Assembly: GCA_938084585.1 (NCBI GenBank)
Contig: CALKFF010000029.1
Coordinates: 1 to 64,000 of the forward strand
Direction of reading: 5' to 3'
DNA length: 64,000 bases
Source: an uncultured Flavobacteriales bacterium
GTDB lineage: Bacteria; Bacteroidota; Bacteroidia; Flavobacteriales_D; Sanyastnellaceae
In this document: positions 34,851 through 44,467 of the stretch, piece by piece
Layout: each line of letters opens with the position of its first letter
Position numbering within the stretch: position 1 is the first letter of the stretch
Translations under genes and position numbers: made by a program
Notes under the pieces: generated by a model
What the model was told of the DNA's origin: nothing
What the model saw: only the letters and a program-made list of their open reading frames with translations
Database searches by the model: none

Positions 34851-37800
34851 ATGAGCGCCTCGGACCACGTCAAGCCCATCTACCTCGGGCAGCAACCATA
34901 CCAAACCCCCGACACCTCTTCCTCTGGCGAGGAGGTCACCCTCGGCGAAGAGACCTACTACAAGATCAGCTCCGTCGATCGGATGCGTCCTTTCTTCATG
35001 AGCATCGTGAGCCACTCGGACCACTGGATGTTCATCGCCAGCAACGGCGGATTGAGCGCGGGCCGGAAGAACAGCGACTTCGCCCTCTTCCCCTACTACA
35101 CCGACGACAAAATCACCGAGGCCGCGGAAACCACCGGCAGCAAGACTGTGGTGTTGGTCGACGCCGGGGAGCGCCGCCTGCTTTGGCAGCCCTTTTCAGA
35201 CCAAAACAAAGGGGTCTACCGCCTCGAGCGCAACCTGTACAAGAACGCCTACGGCAACAAGGTCCTGTTCGAAGAAGTCAACCAAGACCTCGGACTCACC
35301 TTCCAGTACCAGTGGGCAGCCAGCGAGAAGTTTGGCTTCGTCCGCCACGCCAAGTTGACATCAACCGGGGCTTCCTCCGTGAAGGTGAGCGTGCTCGACG
35401 GCATCCAAAACATCCTGCCCTACGGCGTGCCTGAAGGGCTCCAGCGGGGCAGCAGCAACCTGGTGGACGCGTACAAGAAGTGCGAACTCGAAGAGGGCAA
35501 CCTCGGCCTGTACGCCTTGAGCGCCATCATCTCCGACAAGGCCGAGCCGAGCGAAGCGTTGAAGGCGAACGTGGTGTGGTCCATCGGCTTGGACGCCCCC
35601 AAGGTGCTCTTGTCTTCCAAGCAGCTCCCCGCCTTCCAAACCGGCGGAACCGTGGTCACAGAAACCGACATCAAAGCGGAACGCGGCGCCTACTTCGTCC
35701 AGTCTGACTTCGAATTGGCGGCCGGCGCCACCCAAGACTGGGTCATGGCCACGAATTTGGGCCAGTCGATCCGCAGCGTGGTGAAGCTGAAGCAAGACCT
35801 GAAGGCACCCGATGCGCTCAAGTCCGCGTTGCTTGAAGACATCGAAGAAGGCTCTCAACGGCTCATCGAATTGGTGGCCGCCAGCGACGGATTGCAACTC
35901 ACAGCCGACCGCCGCCGCAACATCCGACACTTCGCCAACACGATGTTCAACATCATGCGGGGCGGCATTTTCGACGAGAACTACACCATCGAGCGGGCCG
36001 ACTTCATGGCCTACATCGACCGGGCCAACCACAAGGTCTTCTTCAAGAAGTCCGAACTCATGCAAGGGTGGCCCGAGAAATTCGACCTGGCCTTCTTGCA
36101 AGCCCAAGCTGGACAGGACGACGACCTCAACTTCAAGCGCTTGTGCGCCGAGTACCTGCCGTTGAAGTTCAGCCGCCGCCACGGCGACCCCAGCCGTCCT
36201 TGGAACCGCTTCTCCATCAACCTGCGCGACGAAGAAACCGGGTCGAAGATTTTGGACTACCAGGGCAACTGGCGCGACATCTTCCAGAACTGGGAAGCCT
36301 TGGTGCACTCGTACCCCGAGTTCATCGAAGGCATGATTTTCAAGTTCTTGAACGCGACCACCTTCGACGGCTACAACCCCTACCGCGTGTTCAAGGATGG
36401 CTTCGAGTGGGAAGAAATTGAGCCGGACAACCCTTGGTCGTACATCGGCTACTGGGGCGACCACCAAATCATCTACCTCCTGAAATTCCTGGAGTTCTTG
36501 CAGGCGTACTACCCCGAGAAACTCGAAGACTACTTCCAGAACGACTCGTTCGTCTACGCCAACGTCCCCTACCGGATCAAGCCGTACGACGCCCTTCTGG
36601 AGGACCCCAAGAACACCATCGATTACGACCACGAGGCAGGCCAAAAAATCGACCTCAAGCGTGGCGAAATCGGCGGCGACGGCGCACTCCTTCGCGAGAC
36701 GCACGTCTTCATCTACAAGGTGAACTTCATCGAGAAGTTGATGGCCACCATGCTCGCCAAAGTCGCCAACTTCATCCCCGAGGGCGGCATTTGGATGAAC
36801 ACCCAACGTCCGGAGTGGAACGACGCCAACAACGCCCTGGTGGGCAACGGCGTGTCCATGGTGACGTTGTACTACCTCCGCCGGTTCTTGGTCTACTTCC
36901 AGGACATCTTGGCGAAGACCAACCACCAAGAAGTCTCTGTGTCTGAGGAATTGCTGGACTGCTTCCGCCGCATCGACGCCACTTTGCGCGAGCACCAGGG
37001 GCTGACGACGGGCGACATTTCCAACGCCCAGCGCCGCGCCATCTTGGACGGTTTGGGCACCGCATCCAGCGACTACCGCCACAAAATCTACAAGGAGGAC
37101 TTCTCCGGCCGCAAGGGCACATTGGCGTTGTCGGACCTGGCGAGCTTTGTCAAGGTGGCACTCTCTCACCTCGAGCACTCCATCCGAGCCAACAAGCGGA
37201 CTGACGGCCTGTACCACGCGTACAACCTGATGACGGTGGAAGCCGATGGCGGCGTGGACATCACTTACCTCCCTGAAATGTTGGAAGGTCAAGTGGCCGT
37301 GCTCAGCTCGGGCTTGCTCGACGCGAAGGAAAGCCTCGAGGTGCTCGACGCCCTCAAGGCCAGCGCCCTGTTCCGGGAGGACCAGTACAGCTACGTGCTC
37401 TACCCCAACAAGGACTTGCCGCGCTTCCTGGACAAGAACAACCTGGCCCCCCAAGCCGTGGCGGACTCGGCGTTGTTGTCCCAACTTTTGGCCGACGGCA
37501 ACCAAGACATCGTCACCCAAGATTGCCTCGGCGGGTTCCACTTCAACGGCAACTTCCACAACGTGAAAGCCCTGCGGGCCGCCTTGGCGGACCTTCCCCC
37601 AGCGTACGACGCCTTGGTGGCCAAGGAGCAGCAAAGCGTGGAGGCCATCTACGAAGGCATCTTCAACCACAAGGCGTTCACCGGCCGGTCCGGCACGTTC
37701 TTCGGCTACGAAGGCCTGGGCTCGATTTACTGGCACATGGTCTCCAAGCTCCGCTTGGCGGCGTTTGAGGTGACCCAAGACGCGGTCGCCCAACAGGAAT

Positions 37801-38312
37801 CTTCGGAGGTGGTGGGCCGTTTGTTTGACCACTACTTCGAGATCAACGCAGGCATCGGTGCCCACAAGTCGCCCGAGCTCTACGGTGCGTTCCCGACAGA
37901 CCCCTACTCGCACACCCCTGGTGGCAAAGGCGCCCAGCAGCCTGGCATGACGGGCCAAGTGAAGGAGGACCTGCTCTGTCGCTTCGGCGAATTGGGCGTT
38001 CGGGTGTCGGAGGGCAAAATTCACTTCGACCGCGCTCTCATGCACGCCGAAGAATTCCTGTCGGCGCCGGCGAGCTTTGAGTACGTCGACGTCACCCAAA
38101 CCTGGAAGACGGTCGACTTGCCTGCAGACAGCTTGGCGTACACCCTGTGCCAAGTGCCTGTGGTGCACCTCCGTGGGGACAGCCCCTCGGTGGAACTCAC
38201 CTTGGCCGACGGTCGGACCGAGCGGTTCGACGGACTGGAATTGGACCTCGAATGGAGCCGGAAGATTTTCCGCCGTTCCAACGACGTGGTCCGAATGACC
38301 GTCACGGCTTAA
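34851..38312 (+). CDS. Glycoside phosphorylase, GH94/GH149-like; probable beta-1,3-glucan phosphorylase
   Basis: 1153 residues, no signal peptide, so cytoplasmic. The N-terminal beta region (about 1-290) and a long helical (alpha/alpha)6-like region (300-1060) match the build of inverting disaccharide and oligosaccharide phosphorylases. RPWNRFSINLRD and GNWRDIFQNWEAL are in the middle, and QRPEWNDANNALVGNGVS (652-669) parallels the W-N-D catalytic region of GH94. Length and the linked GH17 and GH30 genes favour the beta-1,3-oligoglucan phosphorylase families (GH149 or GH161) over cellobiose phosphorylase. Expected reaction: oligo-beta-1,3-glucan plus phosphate gives glucose-1-phosphate. First of a five-gene operon; the next gene starts 9 bases later. 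The family number is inferred. Confidence 0.72.
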   Translation: MSASDHVKPIYLGQQPYQTPDTSSSGEEVTLGEETYYKISSVDRMRPFFMSIVSHSDHWMFIASNGGLSAGRKNSDFALFPYYTDDKITEAAETTGSKTVVLVDAGERRLLWQPFSDQNKGVYRLERNLYKNAYGNKVLFEEVNQDLGLTFQYQWAASEKFGFVRHAKLTSTGASSVKVSVLDGIQNILPYGVPEGLQRGSSNLVDAYKKCELEEGNLGLYALSAIISDKAEPSEALKANVVWSIGLDAPKVLLSSKQLPAFQTGGTVVTETDIKAERGAYFVQSDFELAAGATQDWVMATNLGQSIRSVVKLKQDLKAPDALKSALLEDIEEGSQRLIELVAASDGLQLTADRRRNIRHFANTMFNIMRGGIFDENYTIERADFMAYIDRANHKVFFKKSELMQGWPEKFDLAFLQAQAGQDDDLNFKRLCAEYLPLKFSRRHGDPSRPWNRFSINLRDEETGSKILDYQGNWRDIFQNWEALVHSYPEFIEGMIFKFLNATTFDGYNPYRVFKDGFEWEEIEPDNPWSYIGYWGDHQIIYLLKFLEFLQAYYPEKLEDYFQNDSFVYANVPYRIKPYDALLEDPKNTIDYDHEAGQKIDLKRGEIGGDGALLRETHVFIYKVNFIEKLMATMLAKVANFIPEGGIWMNTQRPEWNDANNALVGNGVSMVTLYYLRRFLVYFQDILAKTNHQEVSVSEELLDCFRRIDATLREHQGLTTGDISNAQRRAILDGLGTASSDYRHKIYKEDFSGRKGTLALSDLASFVKVALSHLEHSIRANKRTDGLYHAYNLMTVEADGGVDITYLPEMLEGQVAVLSSGLLDAKESLEVLDALKASALFREDQYSYVLYPNKDLPRFLDKNNLAPQAVADSALLSQLLADGNQDIVTQDCLGGFHFNGNFHNVKALRAALADLPPAYDALVAKEQQSVEAIYEGIFNHKAFTGRSGTFFGYEGLGSIYWHMVSKLRLAAFEVTQDAVAQQESSEVVGRLFDHYFEINAGIGAHKSPELYGAFPTDPYSHTPGGKGAQQPGMTGQVKEDLLCRFGELGVRVSEGKIHFDRALMHAEEFLSAPASFEYVDVTQTWKTVDLPADSLAYTLCQVPVVHLRGDSPSVELTLADGRTERFDGLELDLEWSRKIFRRSNDVVRMTVTA

Positions 38313-38321
38313 CCTCTGGGC

Positions 38322-39581
38322 ATGCGTAGCCTGCCCTTGACTTTGGCGCAAACAGGACGATCGTTGGTCGTCCTGTTGTGTTTGACTGCGACCTTCGCTT
38401 CGTGCGGAGACACCAACCCCACCGATCCCATGAAACACCTCTCGGCCGCTGAACTTTTGGGCAACCCCGACTGCCCCGCCATCTCGTACGGGGGGTACAG
38501 AGAGACGAGCCGTGCGGAACAACCCACCCTCGACCAGTTGAAAGAGGACATGCGCATCCTGCACGCCATGGGCATTCGGTTCTTGCGCACCTACAACGTC
38601 CAACTGCCCCACGCTTCCAACGTGGTTCAGGCCATCGCCGAGTTGAAGCTAGAGGACCCGACCTTCGAGATGTACGTGATGCTCGGGGCTTGGATCGATT
38701 GTGTGGGCGCGTGGACGGGCACCCCCAACCACGCAGAGCAAGATTACGAAGCCAACGAGGCGGAGATTGACCGGGCGGTGGCGCTGGCCCAAGCCCACCC
38801 CGACATCGTCAAGGTGTTGGCCGTCGGCAACGAAGCCATGGTGCACTGGGCTGCTTCGTACTTCGTGGCGCCTGGGGTCATCCTGCATTGGGTGAACCAC
38901 CTCCAGGACCTGAAAGCCGAGGGCGAACTCCCCAGCGACTTGTGGGTCACCAGTTCAGACAACTTCGCCTCTTGGGGCGGCGGCGGGCCGGAGTACCACA
39001 ACGCCGACCTCGACAGCCTCATCCAAGCCGTGGACTTCGTGTCCATGCACACTTACCCGTTCCACGACACCCACTACAACCCCACTTTCTGGAAGGGCGA
39101 AGGACTTGACCCCCACGACGTGGACGGCGCGATGGCGCGGGCCGTGGCGTACAGCCAAAACCAATACGCCCAAGTGGTGAACTACGTGCGGCGCATCGAC
39201 GCCGACAAGCCTGTCCACATTGGTGAGACCGGCTGGGCGAGCGTGTCCGACGGCTTTTACGGGCCGGAAGGGTCTCGGGCCGCCGACGAGTACAAGCAGG
39301 CCCTGTTCCACCAAGGGATGCGCGACTGGACGCAATCCGAGGGCATCAGCTGCTTTTACTTCGAGGCGTTTGACGAGCCTTGGAAGAGCGCGGCGAACCC
39401 CACCGACTCTGAGAACCACTTTGGGCTGTTCACCCGCGACGGCGAAGCGAAGTACGCGCTTTGGCCCCTCGTGAAGCAGGGGGTGTTCGAGGGCCTCACC
39501 CGCGACGGCCACCCCATCAAGCCCACCTATTCTGGCGAGCGCGACTTGCTCGACCGCCATGTTTTGAACCCAGCCCATTGA
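38322..39581 (+). CDS. GH17-family beta-1,3-glucanase-like lipoprotein
   Basis: 419 residues. Lipoprotein signal (LVVLLCLTATFASC, Cys28). The barrel begins AISYGGYR, and the catalytic pair is E171 in VGNEAMV (acid/base) and E302 in IGETGWAS (nucleophile), with the GH17 C-terminal FYFEAFDEPWK. GH17 enzymes cut or rearrange beta-1,3-glucans such as laminarin. Being a lipoprotein it should act in the periplasm or at the cell surface. Spacing to the next gene is two bases. Confidence 0.85.
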   Translation: MRSLPLTLAQTGRSLVVLLCLTATFASCGDTNPTDPMKHLSAAELLGNPDCPAISYGGYRETSRAEQPTLDQLKEDMRILHAMGIRFLRTYNVQLPHASNVVQAIAELKLEDPTFEMYVMLGAWIDCVGAWTGTPNHAEQDYEANEAEIDRAVALAQAHPDIVKVLAVGNEAMVHWAASYFVAPGVILHWVNHLQDLKAEGELPSDLWVTSSDNFASWGGGGPEYHNADLDSLIQAVDFVSMHTYPFHDTHYNPTFWKGEGLDPHDVDGAMARAVAYSQNQYAQVVNYVRRIDADKPVHIGETGWASVSDGFYGPEGSRAADEYKQALFHQGMRDWTQSEGISCFYFEAFDEPWKSAANPTDSENHFGLFTRDGEAKYALWPLVKQGVFEGLTRDGHPIKPTYSGERDLLDRHVLNPAH

Positions 39582-39583
39582 CC

Positions 39584-42061
39584 ATGAAACACCTTCCTTT
39601 GATGCTTGCCTTCTTGGCCACTGTGCTGCTGGGCACCTCCTGCGGATCCACCACGGAAGCCCGACGCGTTTGGGTCGAGGAAGGGCAGCTCGTCACGGAC
39701 GCCGGTCCACTCTTCATGTACGGCGTGTGTTACCACCCGGTGCCGGTGGGAGAATCCGAGCGCAGCTTTGAGACGTTGACCCAGGATTTGGCCTTGATGA
39801 AAGACATGGGCATCAACACGCTGCGCGTGTACGAACCCATCGCCTCCAAGGAAGTGCTTGATGAAATCAGCGCAGCTGGCCTCTCGGTCATTGTTGGGCT
39901 GGGGTACAACCAAGGCGGCGTCTACGACTTGCAGTCCGGGACGTACCTCGACTACGTGAAGCGGTTCAAGTCGCATCCGGCCATCCTGCTTTGGGAATTG
40001 GGCAACGAGTACAACTTCCACCCTGAGTGGTTCGGCGGATCGTTGGACGTGTGGTACGAGACCCTTCGCGAGGTGGCCGCGGCCATCCAAGCGGAGGACC
40101 CCAACCACCCTGTGTCCACGGCGCACGGCGAGTTGCCAGACCAGGCGCTCATCGACGAGCTGACCGACATCGACGTTTGGGGCATGAACGTGTACCGCTG
40201 GGATGTGTCTTACACCGCCGCCTTGGACTTTGCCAAGCGCAGTGACAAGCCCGTGTATTTCTCTGAAATTGGGGCGGACAGCTACATGACGACTGCGGCG
40301 CTGGGCTACGACCAAGGCCACAATCCAAGGGCGCAAGCCGACGCCACCCGCAACTTGCTCGAGCCCCTGCTCTCGGACTCGGTCCCCAGCGCGGGAGCGG
40401 TGTTGTTTTCCTTCACCGACGGTTGGTGGAAGGCAGGGAACCCCAATGAGCAGGACCCCGGGGGCATGGCCCCTGCAAGCAGCGGCGTCCCCTACGACAG
40501 CGACGCCAATGAAGAGCACTGGGGCTTGGTGGACATCCACCGCAACCCGAAGGACGCCTACCACGTGGTGAAGTCCCTGTTTCAATCGCATCAAGCCTCT
40601 GACATGAAGGAGAAGACGTTCCGGAAGACCGTGTTTGAGACCTCCCGCCGAGGAGGCCGCTTCCACGAGGTCCCTCAAGCCACTGTGGACGGTTGGGAGA
40701 ACCCCCAATCTGAGGTGTTGCACGTGAAGGTGAATGCGCAGGACAAAAGACAAACGATCGAAGGCTTTGGCGGGTCCTTCACGGACGCCTCGGCCTACCT
40801 CGTGCACCAGTTGAGCGCACCCCAACGCGACAGCATCCTCAAGGCCTACTTCGCCGAGGAGGGCGCCAATTACAGCCTCACCCGGACGCACATGAATTCG
40901 TGCGATTTCTCCCGGTTCCACTACAGCTACGCCGAAGTGGAAGGAGACCTGGAGTTGGAGCACTTCAACATGGACCAGGACCGAGAATTCCTGTTCCCGA
41001 TGATCCGGGCAGCCCAAGACATCTCCAAAGACGGTTTCCAACTCATTGCCTCACCTTGGACGGCTCCGCCGTGGATGAAAGACAACAACAACTGGGTCGG
41101 CGGGCGCCTGCGCAAGGACATGCAACCCACGTGGGCCAACTTCTTCGTCAAGTACGCCAAGGAGTGCTTGGACGAGGGGCTTCCCTTGTGGGGCTTCACC
41201 GTGGAAAACGAGCCCCACGGCAACGGCGACAACTGGGAAAGCATGCTCTACTCGCCCGACGAGATGACGGAATTCGTGAAAGAGCACCTCGGCCCAGCGC
41301 TGGAAACGAACGGCTTGGGGCACTTGAACATCTTGGGCTACGACCAAAACCGCGCGGGACTGGACGAGTGGACGGCTTCCATGTACCGCGACGAGGAAAG
41401 CGCGAAGTACTTCGCCGGGACCGCCATCCACTGGTACGAAAGCACGTACGACGTCTTCGCGGACGACCTCGACCGGGCACACGACGCGGCTCCCGACAAG
41501 CTCCTCATCGAAACCGAAGGGTGCATCGATGCGGAGGTGCCGGTTTGGCAAGACGACGACTGGTACTGGCAAAAGGAAGCCACCGACTGGGGCTTCACTT
41601 GGCGCGAAGAGGAAAAGAAATACTTGCACCCCAAGTACTCCCCGGTTCACCGCTACGCCCGGGACATCATCGGGTGCTTGAACCACTGGGTGCACGGCTG
41701 GGTCGACTGGAACATGGTGTTGGACAGGCAGGGCGGCCCCAACTGGTTTGAAAACTGGTGCATCGCCCCGGTCATCGTCGACCCGGAACAAGACGAGGTG
41801 TACTTCACGCCGCTCTACGACGTGATGTGCCACTTCAGCAAGTTCATCCGCCCTGGCGCCACCGTGCTCGGCAGCGCATGTCCGGATGAAGACGTGATGG
41901 CCGTGGCCACCTCCAACGAAGACGGCTCCTACACCCTCGTGTGCTTCAACCAAGGCGACACCCCTCGGTCTGTGCACATCGAAGGCTTGCCCACCGACGT
42001 CCGGATTGAGCTGGATGCGCAAGCCCTCCAAACGATTGTCCTCACCCCTTACGACCTCTAA
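39584..42061 (+). CDS. Two-domain glycosidase lipoprotein: clan GH-A barrel fused to GH30
   Basis: 825 residues from the ATG at 39584. Lipoprotein signal ending TVLLGTSC (Cys20). Domain 1 (about 28-335) is a TIM barrel of GH2/GH5 type with E142 in WELGNEYN and E228 in VYFSEIGADS, the expected acid/base and nucleophile. Domain 2 (about 385-825) is GH30: TIEGFGGSFTDASAY, SPWTAPPWMKD, acid/base E543 in TVENEPHG, probable nucleophile E645 in IETEGC, and the C-terminal beta sandwich (SNEDGSYTLVCFNQ). GH30 members include beta-1,6-glucanases and glucosylceramidases; the glucan context suggests removal of beta-1,6 branches. In-frame codons before 39584 lie in the previous gene. Confidence 0.82.
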   Translation: MKHLPLMLAFLATVLLGTSCGSTTEARRVWVEEGQLVTDAGPLFMYGVCYHPVPVGESERSFETLTQDLALMKDMGINTLRVYEPIASKEVLDEISAAGLSVIVGLGYNQGGVYDLQSGTYLDYVKRFKSHPAILLWELGNEYNFHPEWFGGSLDVWYETLREVAAAIQAEDPNHPVSTAHGELPDQALIDELTDIDVWGMNVYRWDVSYTAALDFAKRSDKPVYFSEIGADSYMTTAALGYDQGHNPRAQADATRNLLEPLLSDSVPSAGAVLFSFTDGWWKAGNPNEQDPGGMAPASSGVPYDSDANEEHWGLVDIHRNPKDAYHVVKSLFQSHQASDMKEKTFRKTVFETSRRGGRFHEVPQATVDGWENPQSEVLHVKVNAQDKRQTIEGFGGSFTDASAYLVHQLSAPQRDSILKAYFAEEGANYSLTRTHMNSCDFSRFHYSYAEVEGDLELEHFNMDQDREFLFPMIRAAQDISKDGFQLIASPWTAPPWMKDNNNWVGGRLRKDMQPTWANFFVKYAKECLDEGLPLWGFTVENEPHGNGDNWESMLYSPDEMTEFVKEHLGPALETNGLGHLNILGYDQNRAGLDEWTASMYRDEESAKYFAGTAIHWYESTYDVFADDLDRAHDAAPDKLLIETEGCIDAEVPVWQDDDWYWQKEATDWGFTWREEEKKYLHPKYSPVHRYARDIIGCLNHWVHGWVDWNMVLDRQGGPNWFENWCIAPVIVDPEQDEVYFTPLYDVMCHFSKFIRPGATVLGSACPDEDVMAVATSNEDGSYTLVCFNQGDTPRSVHIEGLPTDVRIELDAQALQTIVLTPYDL

Positions 42062-42073
42062 ACCTCGCGGATC

Positions 42074-43510
42074 ATGGACCCTTCGACCTCACCCCCCACC
42101 TCGACCGTTTCCATGGGCCAAAAAGTGGCCTTCGGATTTGGCATGTTGGCCAACCAGATGTTCCCGGCTGCCTTGGGCGTGTTCATCATTGTGCTGGTGC
42201 AAGACCTCGGGTTTGCCGCCCTGCTTTGGGGCATCATCCAGTTTTTGCCCCGCGTATTCGACGCCATCACCGACCCGGTCATGGGGTTCATCTCCGACAA
42301 CACCCGCTCCAAATGGGGGCGACGCCGGCAGTATGTGTTCATTGGCGCCCTCCTGATGGGCGTCGCCTACATCGCCATGTGGCAACTCCACAAGGGCGAC
42401 GGGGTCACGTACAACTTCATTTACTTCCTCAGTTGGTCGCTCGTCTTCTACCTCGGGCTGACCATCTTCAGCGTCCCCTACGTGGCCATGGGCTACGAGA
42501 TCAGCGAGGACTTCCACGAGCGGACGCAAATCATGGCCGTCGCCCAGTTCATCGGACAATGGGCCTGGGTCATCGCGCCTTGGTTCTGGGTCATCCTCTA
42601 CGACCCCAGTTGGTTCCCAGAAGGCGCCGACGCCGGGGTCCGCGAACTCTCCATCTGGGTCGCCATCCCTTGCACGCTGTTTGCCATGGTGCCGGCGTTG
42701 TTCCTCAAGAGCAAGTCGACTGTGGACCGGACCGACTTCTCCCCCATCAACGTGTCCGCCGTGTTGGGCAGCGTGGGGAAGATTTTCGTGTCGGCGTTTG
42801 AAGCCTTCCGAATCAAGCAGTTCCGCCAAATCGCAGGGGCGACATTCTTGATTTTCAACTCCTTCAACGTCATCGCGGCCTTCACGTTTTTGATCATCGT
42901 GCATTACATGTTCAACAGCGACCCTGCCAGCGCCGGCACCTGGCCAGCCATGCACGGCTCGGTGGGCGCCTTGATCACCACCTTCCTGGTCATCCCTGTG
43001 GTGACGTTCATGTCCAAGAAGTTGGGCAAGAAACGGGCCTTCATGGCGTGCCAGTTCATCTCGATCGTGGGCTACGTGCTGTTTTGGTTCCTCTTCATCC
43101 CGGGCAAGCCGTACCTGTTCCTGTTCGCCTTGCCGTTCCACTCGTTTGGCATCGGCAGCTTGTTCACCATCATGATGAGCATGACGGCGGACGTGTGCGA
43201 TTTGGACGAGCTCCAAACCGGCAAGCGCCGCGAAGGCGTGCTCGGTGCGGTGTACTGGTGGATGGTGAAGCTTGGCTTCGGTGTGGCCGCCCTCTTGAGC
43301 GGGGCCATCCTGTCCTTCGTGGGCTTCGACGCGGACAACGTCACCGAGTCGGCCGTCACAGGCATGCGGGCGTTCTACTCCCTCCTGCCCATCGCCGGCG
43401 TCATTGGCGCCTTGCTCATCATGAAGAACTACGACATCACCGAGGAAAGCGCCGCAAAGTTGAAGGAAGAACTCCTCCAAAAGCGCGCTGAGATCGCCCA
43501 ACAAGCCTGA
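42074..43510 (+). CDS. GPH-family glycoside:cation symporter (MelB-like)
   Basis: 478 residues, twelve membrane helices. The family hallmark is in the first loop: VFDAITDPVMGFISDNTRSKWGRRR (residues 62-85), broken here only by its own length. Further marks are FSVPYVAMGYEIS and the C-terminal DVCDLDELQTGKRREGVLGAVYWW. These inner-membrane carriers bring in disaccharides or oligosaccharides with Na+ or H+. Set in the glucan operon between the exported glycosidases and the cytoplasmic GH17, it should carry laminari-oligosaccharides or gentiobiose-type sugars (inference). Confidence 0.88.
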   Translation: MDPSTSPPTSTVSMGQKVAFGFGMLANQMFPAALGVFIIVLVQDLGFAALLWGIIQFLPRVFDAITDPVMGFISDNTRSKWGRRRQYVFIGALLMGVAYIAMWQLHKGDGVTYNFIYFLSWSLVFYLGLTIFSVPYVAMGYEISEDFHERTQIMAVAQFIGQWAWVIAPWFWVILYDPSWFPEGADAGVRELSIWVAIPCTLFAMVPALFLKSKSTVDRTDFSPINVSAVLGSVGKIFVSAFEAFRIKQFRQIAGATFLIFNSFNVIAAFTFLIIVHYMFNSDPASAGTWPAMHGSVGALITTFLVIPVVTFMSKKLGKKRAFMACQFISIVGYVLFWFLFIPGKPYLFLFALPFHSFGIGSLFTIMMSMTADVCDLDELQTGKRREGVLGAVYWWMVKLGFGVAALLSGAILSFVGFDADNVTESAVTGMRAFYSLLPIAGVIGALLIMKNYDITEESAAKLKEELLQKRAEIAQQA

Positions 43511-43512
43511 CC

Positions 43513-44412
43513 ATGAAACTGATGAACATGTCGTACAGGGCCGACAAGGTCCTGTCGCTGGCCGGAAACGGCCCCAACCGTGAAGACCGCGCGGAGCTCC
43601 AAAAGCAATGCGCGTCCTTGGTGGAAGACAAGATGCACGGCATCTGCTTCAGTCCGTACGAAGGCGACCAGCAACCGGGGGATGCCTTCACAGAAGCGCA
43701 AGTGCGGCGCAAGCTTGAGCTGCTCCAGCCCCACACGAAGTGGATCCGCATTTTCTCCTGCACCGACGGGAACGACATGATTCCAAAGCTCGCCCGTGAG
43801 TATGGATTCAAAACCCTCGTCGGCGCTTGGCTCGGTGAAGAAAAGGACAAGAACGAGGAGGAAATGACGCGCCTCGTGGAATTGGCCCAAGCCGGGTTCG
43901 TGGACGTGGCGGCCGTCGGCAACGAAGTGCTTTACCGCGAGGAAATGGCCGAGGCCGAGCTCATCGCATGCATCGACCGCGTGCGAAACGCCCTCCCAGA
44001 CGTGCCGGTGGGTTACGTCGACGCGTACTACGAATTCAGCGACCGTCCCGCGTTGGCGCAGGCGTGCGATGTGATTTTGGCCAACTGCTACCCCTACTGG
44101 GAAGGCTGCCACATGGACTACTCTCTGCTCTACATGAAGCAGATGTACTATCAGGTGAAGCAAGCGCAGCCCGACAAAAAGATCATCATCACCGAAACGG
44201 GCTGGCCCAGCGAGGGCGAGGCTTTGGGCGGAGCTGAACCCAGCTACGAGAACGCTCTGAAATACTTCATCAACGCCCAAAGGTGGGCCCGCAAAGAGGA
44301 CATCGACATGTTCTACTTCGCGGCGTTCGACGAGGCGTGGAAGGTCGGCACGGAAGGCAGCGTGGGCGCATTCTGGGGCCTCTGGGACAAAGACGAGAAG
44401 CGGAAGTTCTGA
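43513..44412 (+). CDS. Cytoplasmic GH17-family beta-1,3-glucan hydrolase or transglycosidase
   Basis: 299 residues, no signal peptide. GH17 motifs are clear: ICFSPYEG, IRIFSCTDGND, VGNEVLYR (E138, acid/base) and IIITETGWPSEGEA (E228, nucleophile), then FYFAAFDEAWK. The length equals the bare catalytic barrel. Sharing an operon with a cytoplasmic phosphorylase suggests it trims imported beta-1,3-glucan chains or rearranges them into phosphorylase substrates. Last gene of the glucan unit; the 55-base gap after it contains the next promoter. Confidence 0.85.
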   Translation: MKLMNMSYRADKVLSLAGNGPNREDRAELQKQCASLVEDKMHGICFSPYEGDQQPGDAFTEAQVRRKLELLQPHTKWIRIFSCTDGNDMIPKLAREYGFKTLVGAWLGEEKDKNEEEMTRLVELAQAGFVDVAAVGNEVLYREEMAEAELIACIDRVRNALPDVPVGYVDAYYEFSDRPALAQACDVILANCYPYWEGCHMDYSLLYMKQMYYQVKQAQPDKKIIITETGWPSEGEALGGAEPSYENALKYFINAQRWARKEDIDMFYFAAFDEAWKVGTEGSVGAFWGLWDKDEKRKF

Positions 44413-44432
44413 CCGCGGGCCTGCCCCGGACA

Positions 44433-44464
44433 TTTGCCCGGGGATAAGGCATTGCCTAGTTTGC
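44433..44464 (+). promoter_or_regulatory. Promoter of the lipid operon (TTTG-N20-TAGTTTGC)
   Basis: -33 TTTG at 44433-44436, spacer of 20 bases, -7 box TAGTTTGC at 44457-44464 (TAnnTTTG with the last base changed). The GTG start of the next gene is only three bases downstream, so the transcript is probably leaderless. Confidence 0.65.
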
Positions 44465-44467
44465 AGG

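Noticed and set aside
35361-38612. Very long minus-strand open frame opposite the phosphorylase gene
   Set aside because: Composition (runs of V, H, R, Q, no domain motif) is that of a GC-rich antisense shadow; the plus-strand frame has clear protein motifs and tight operon spacing.
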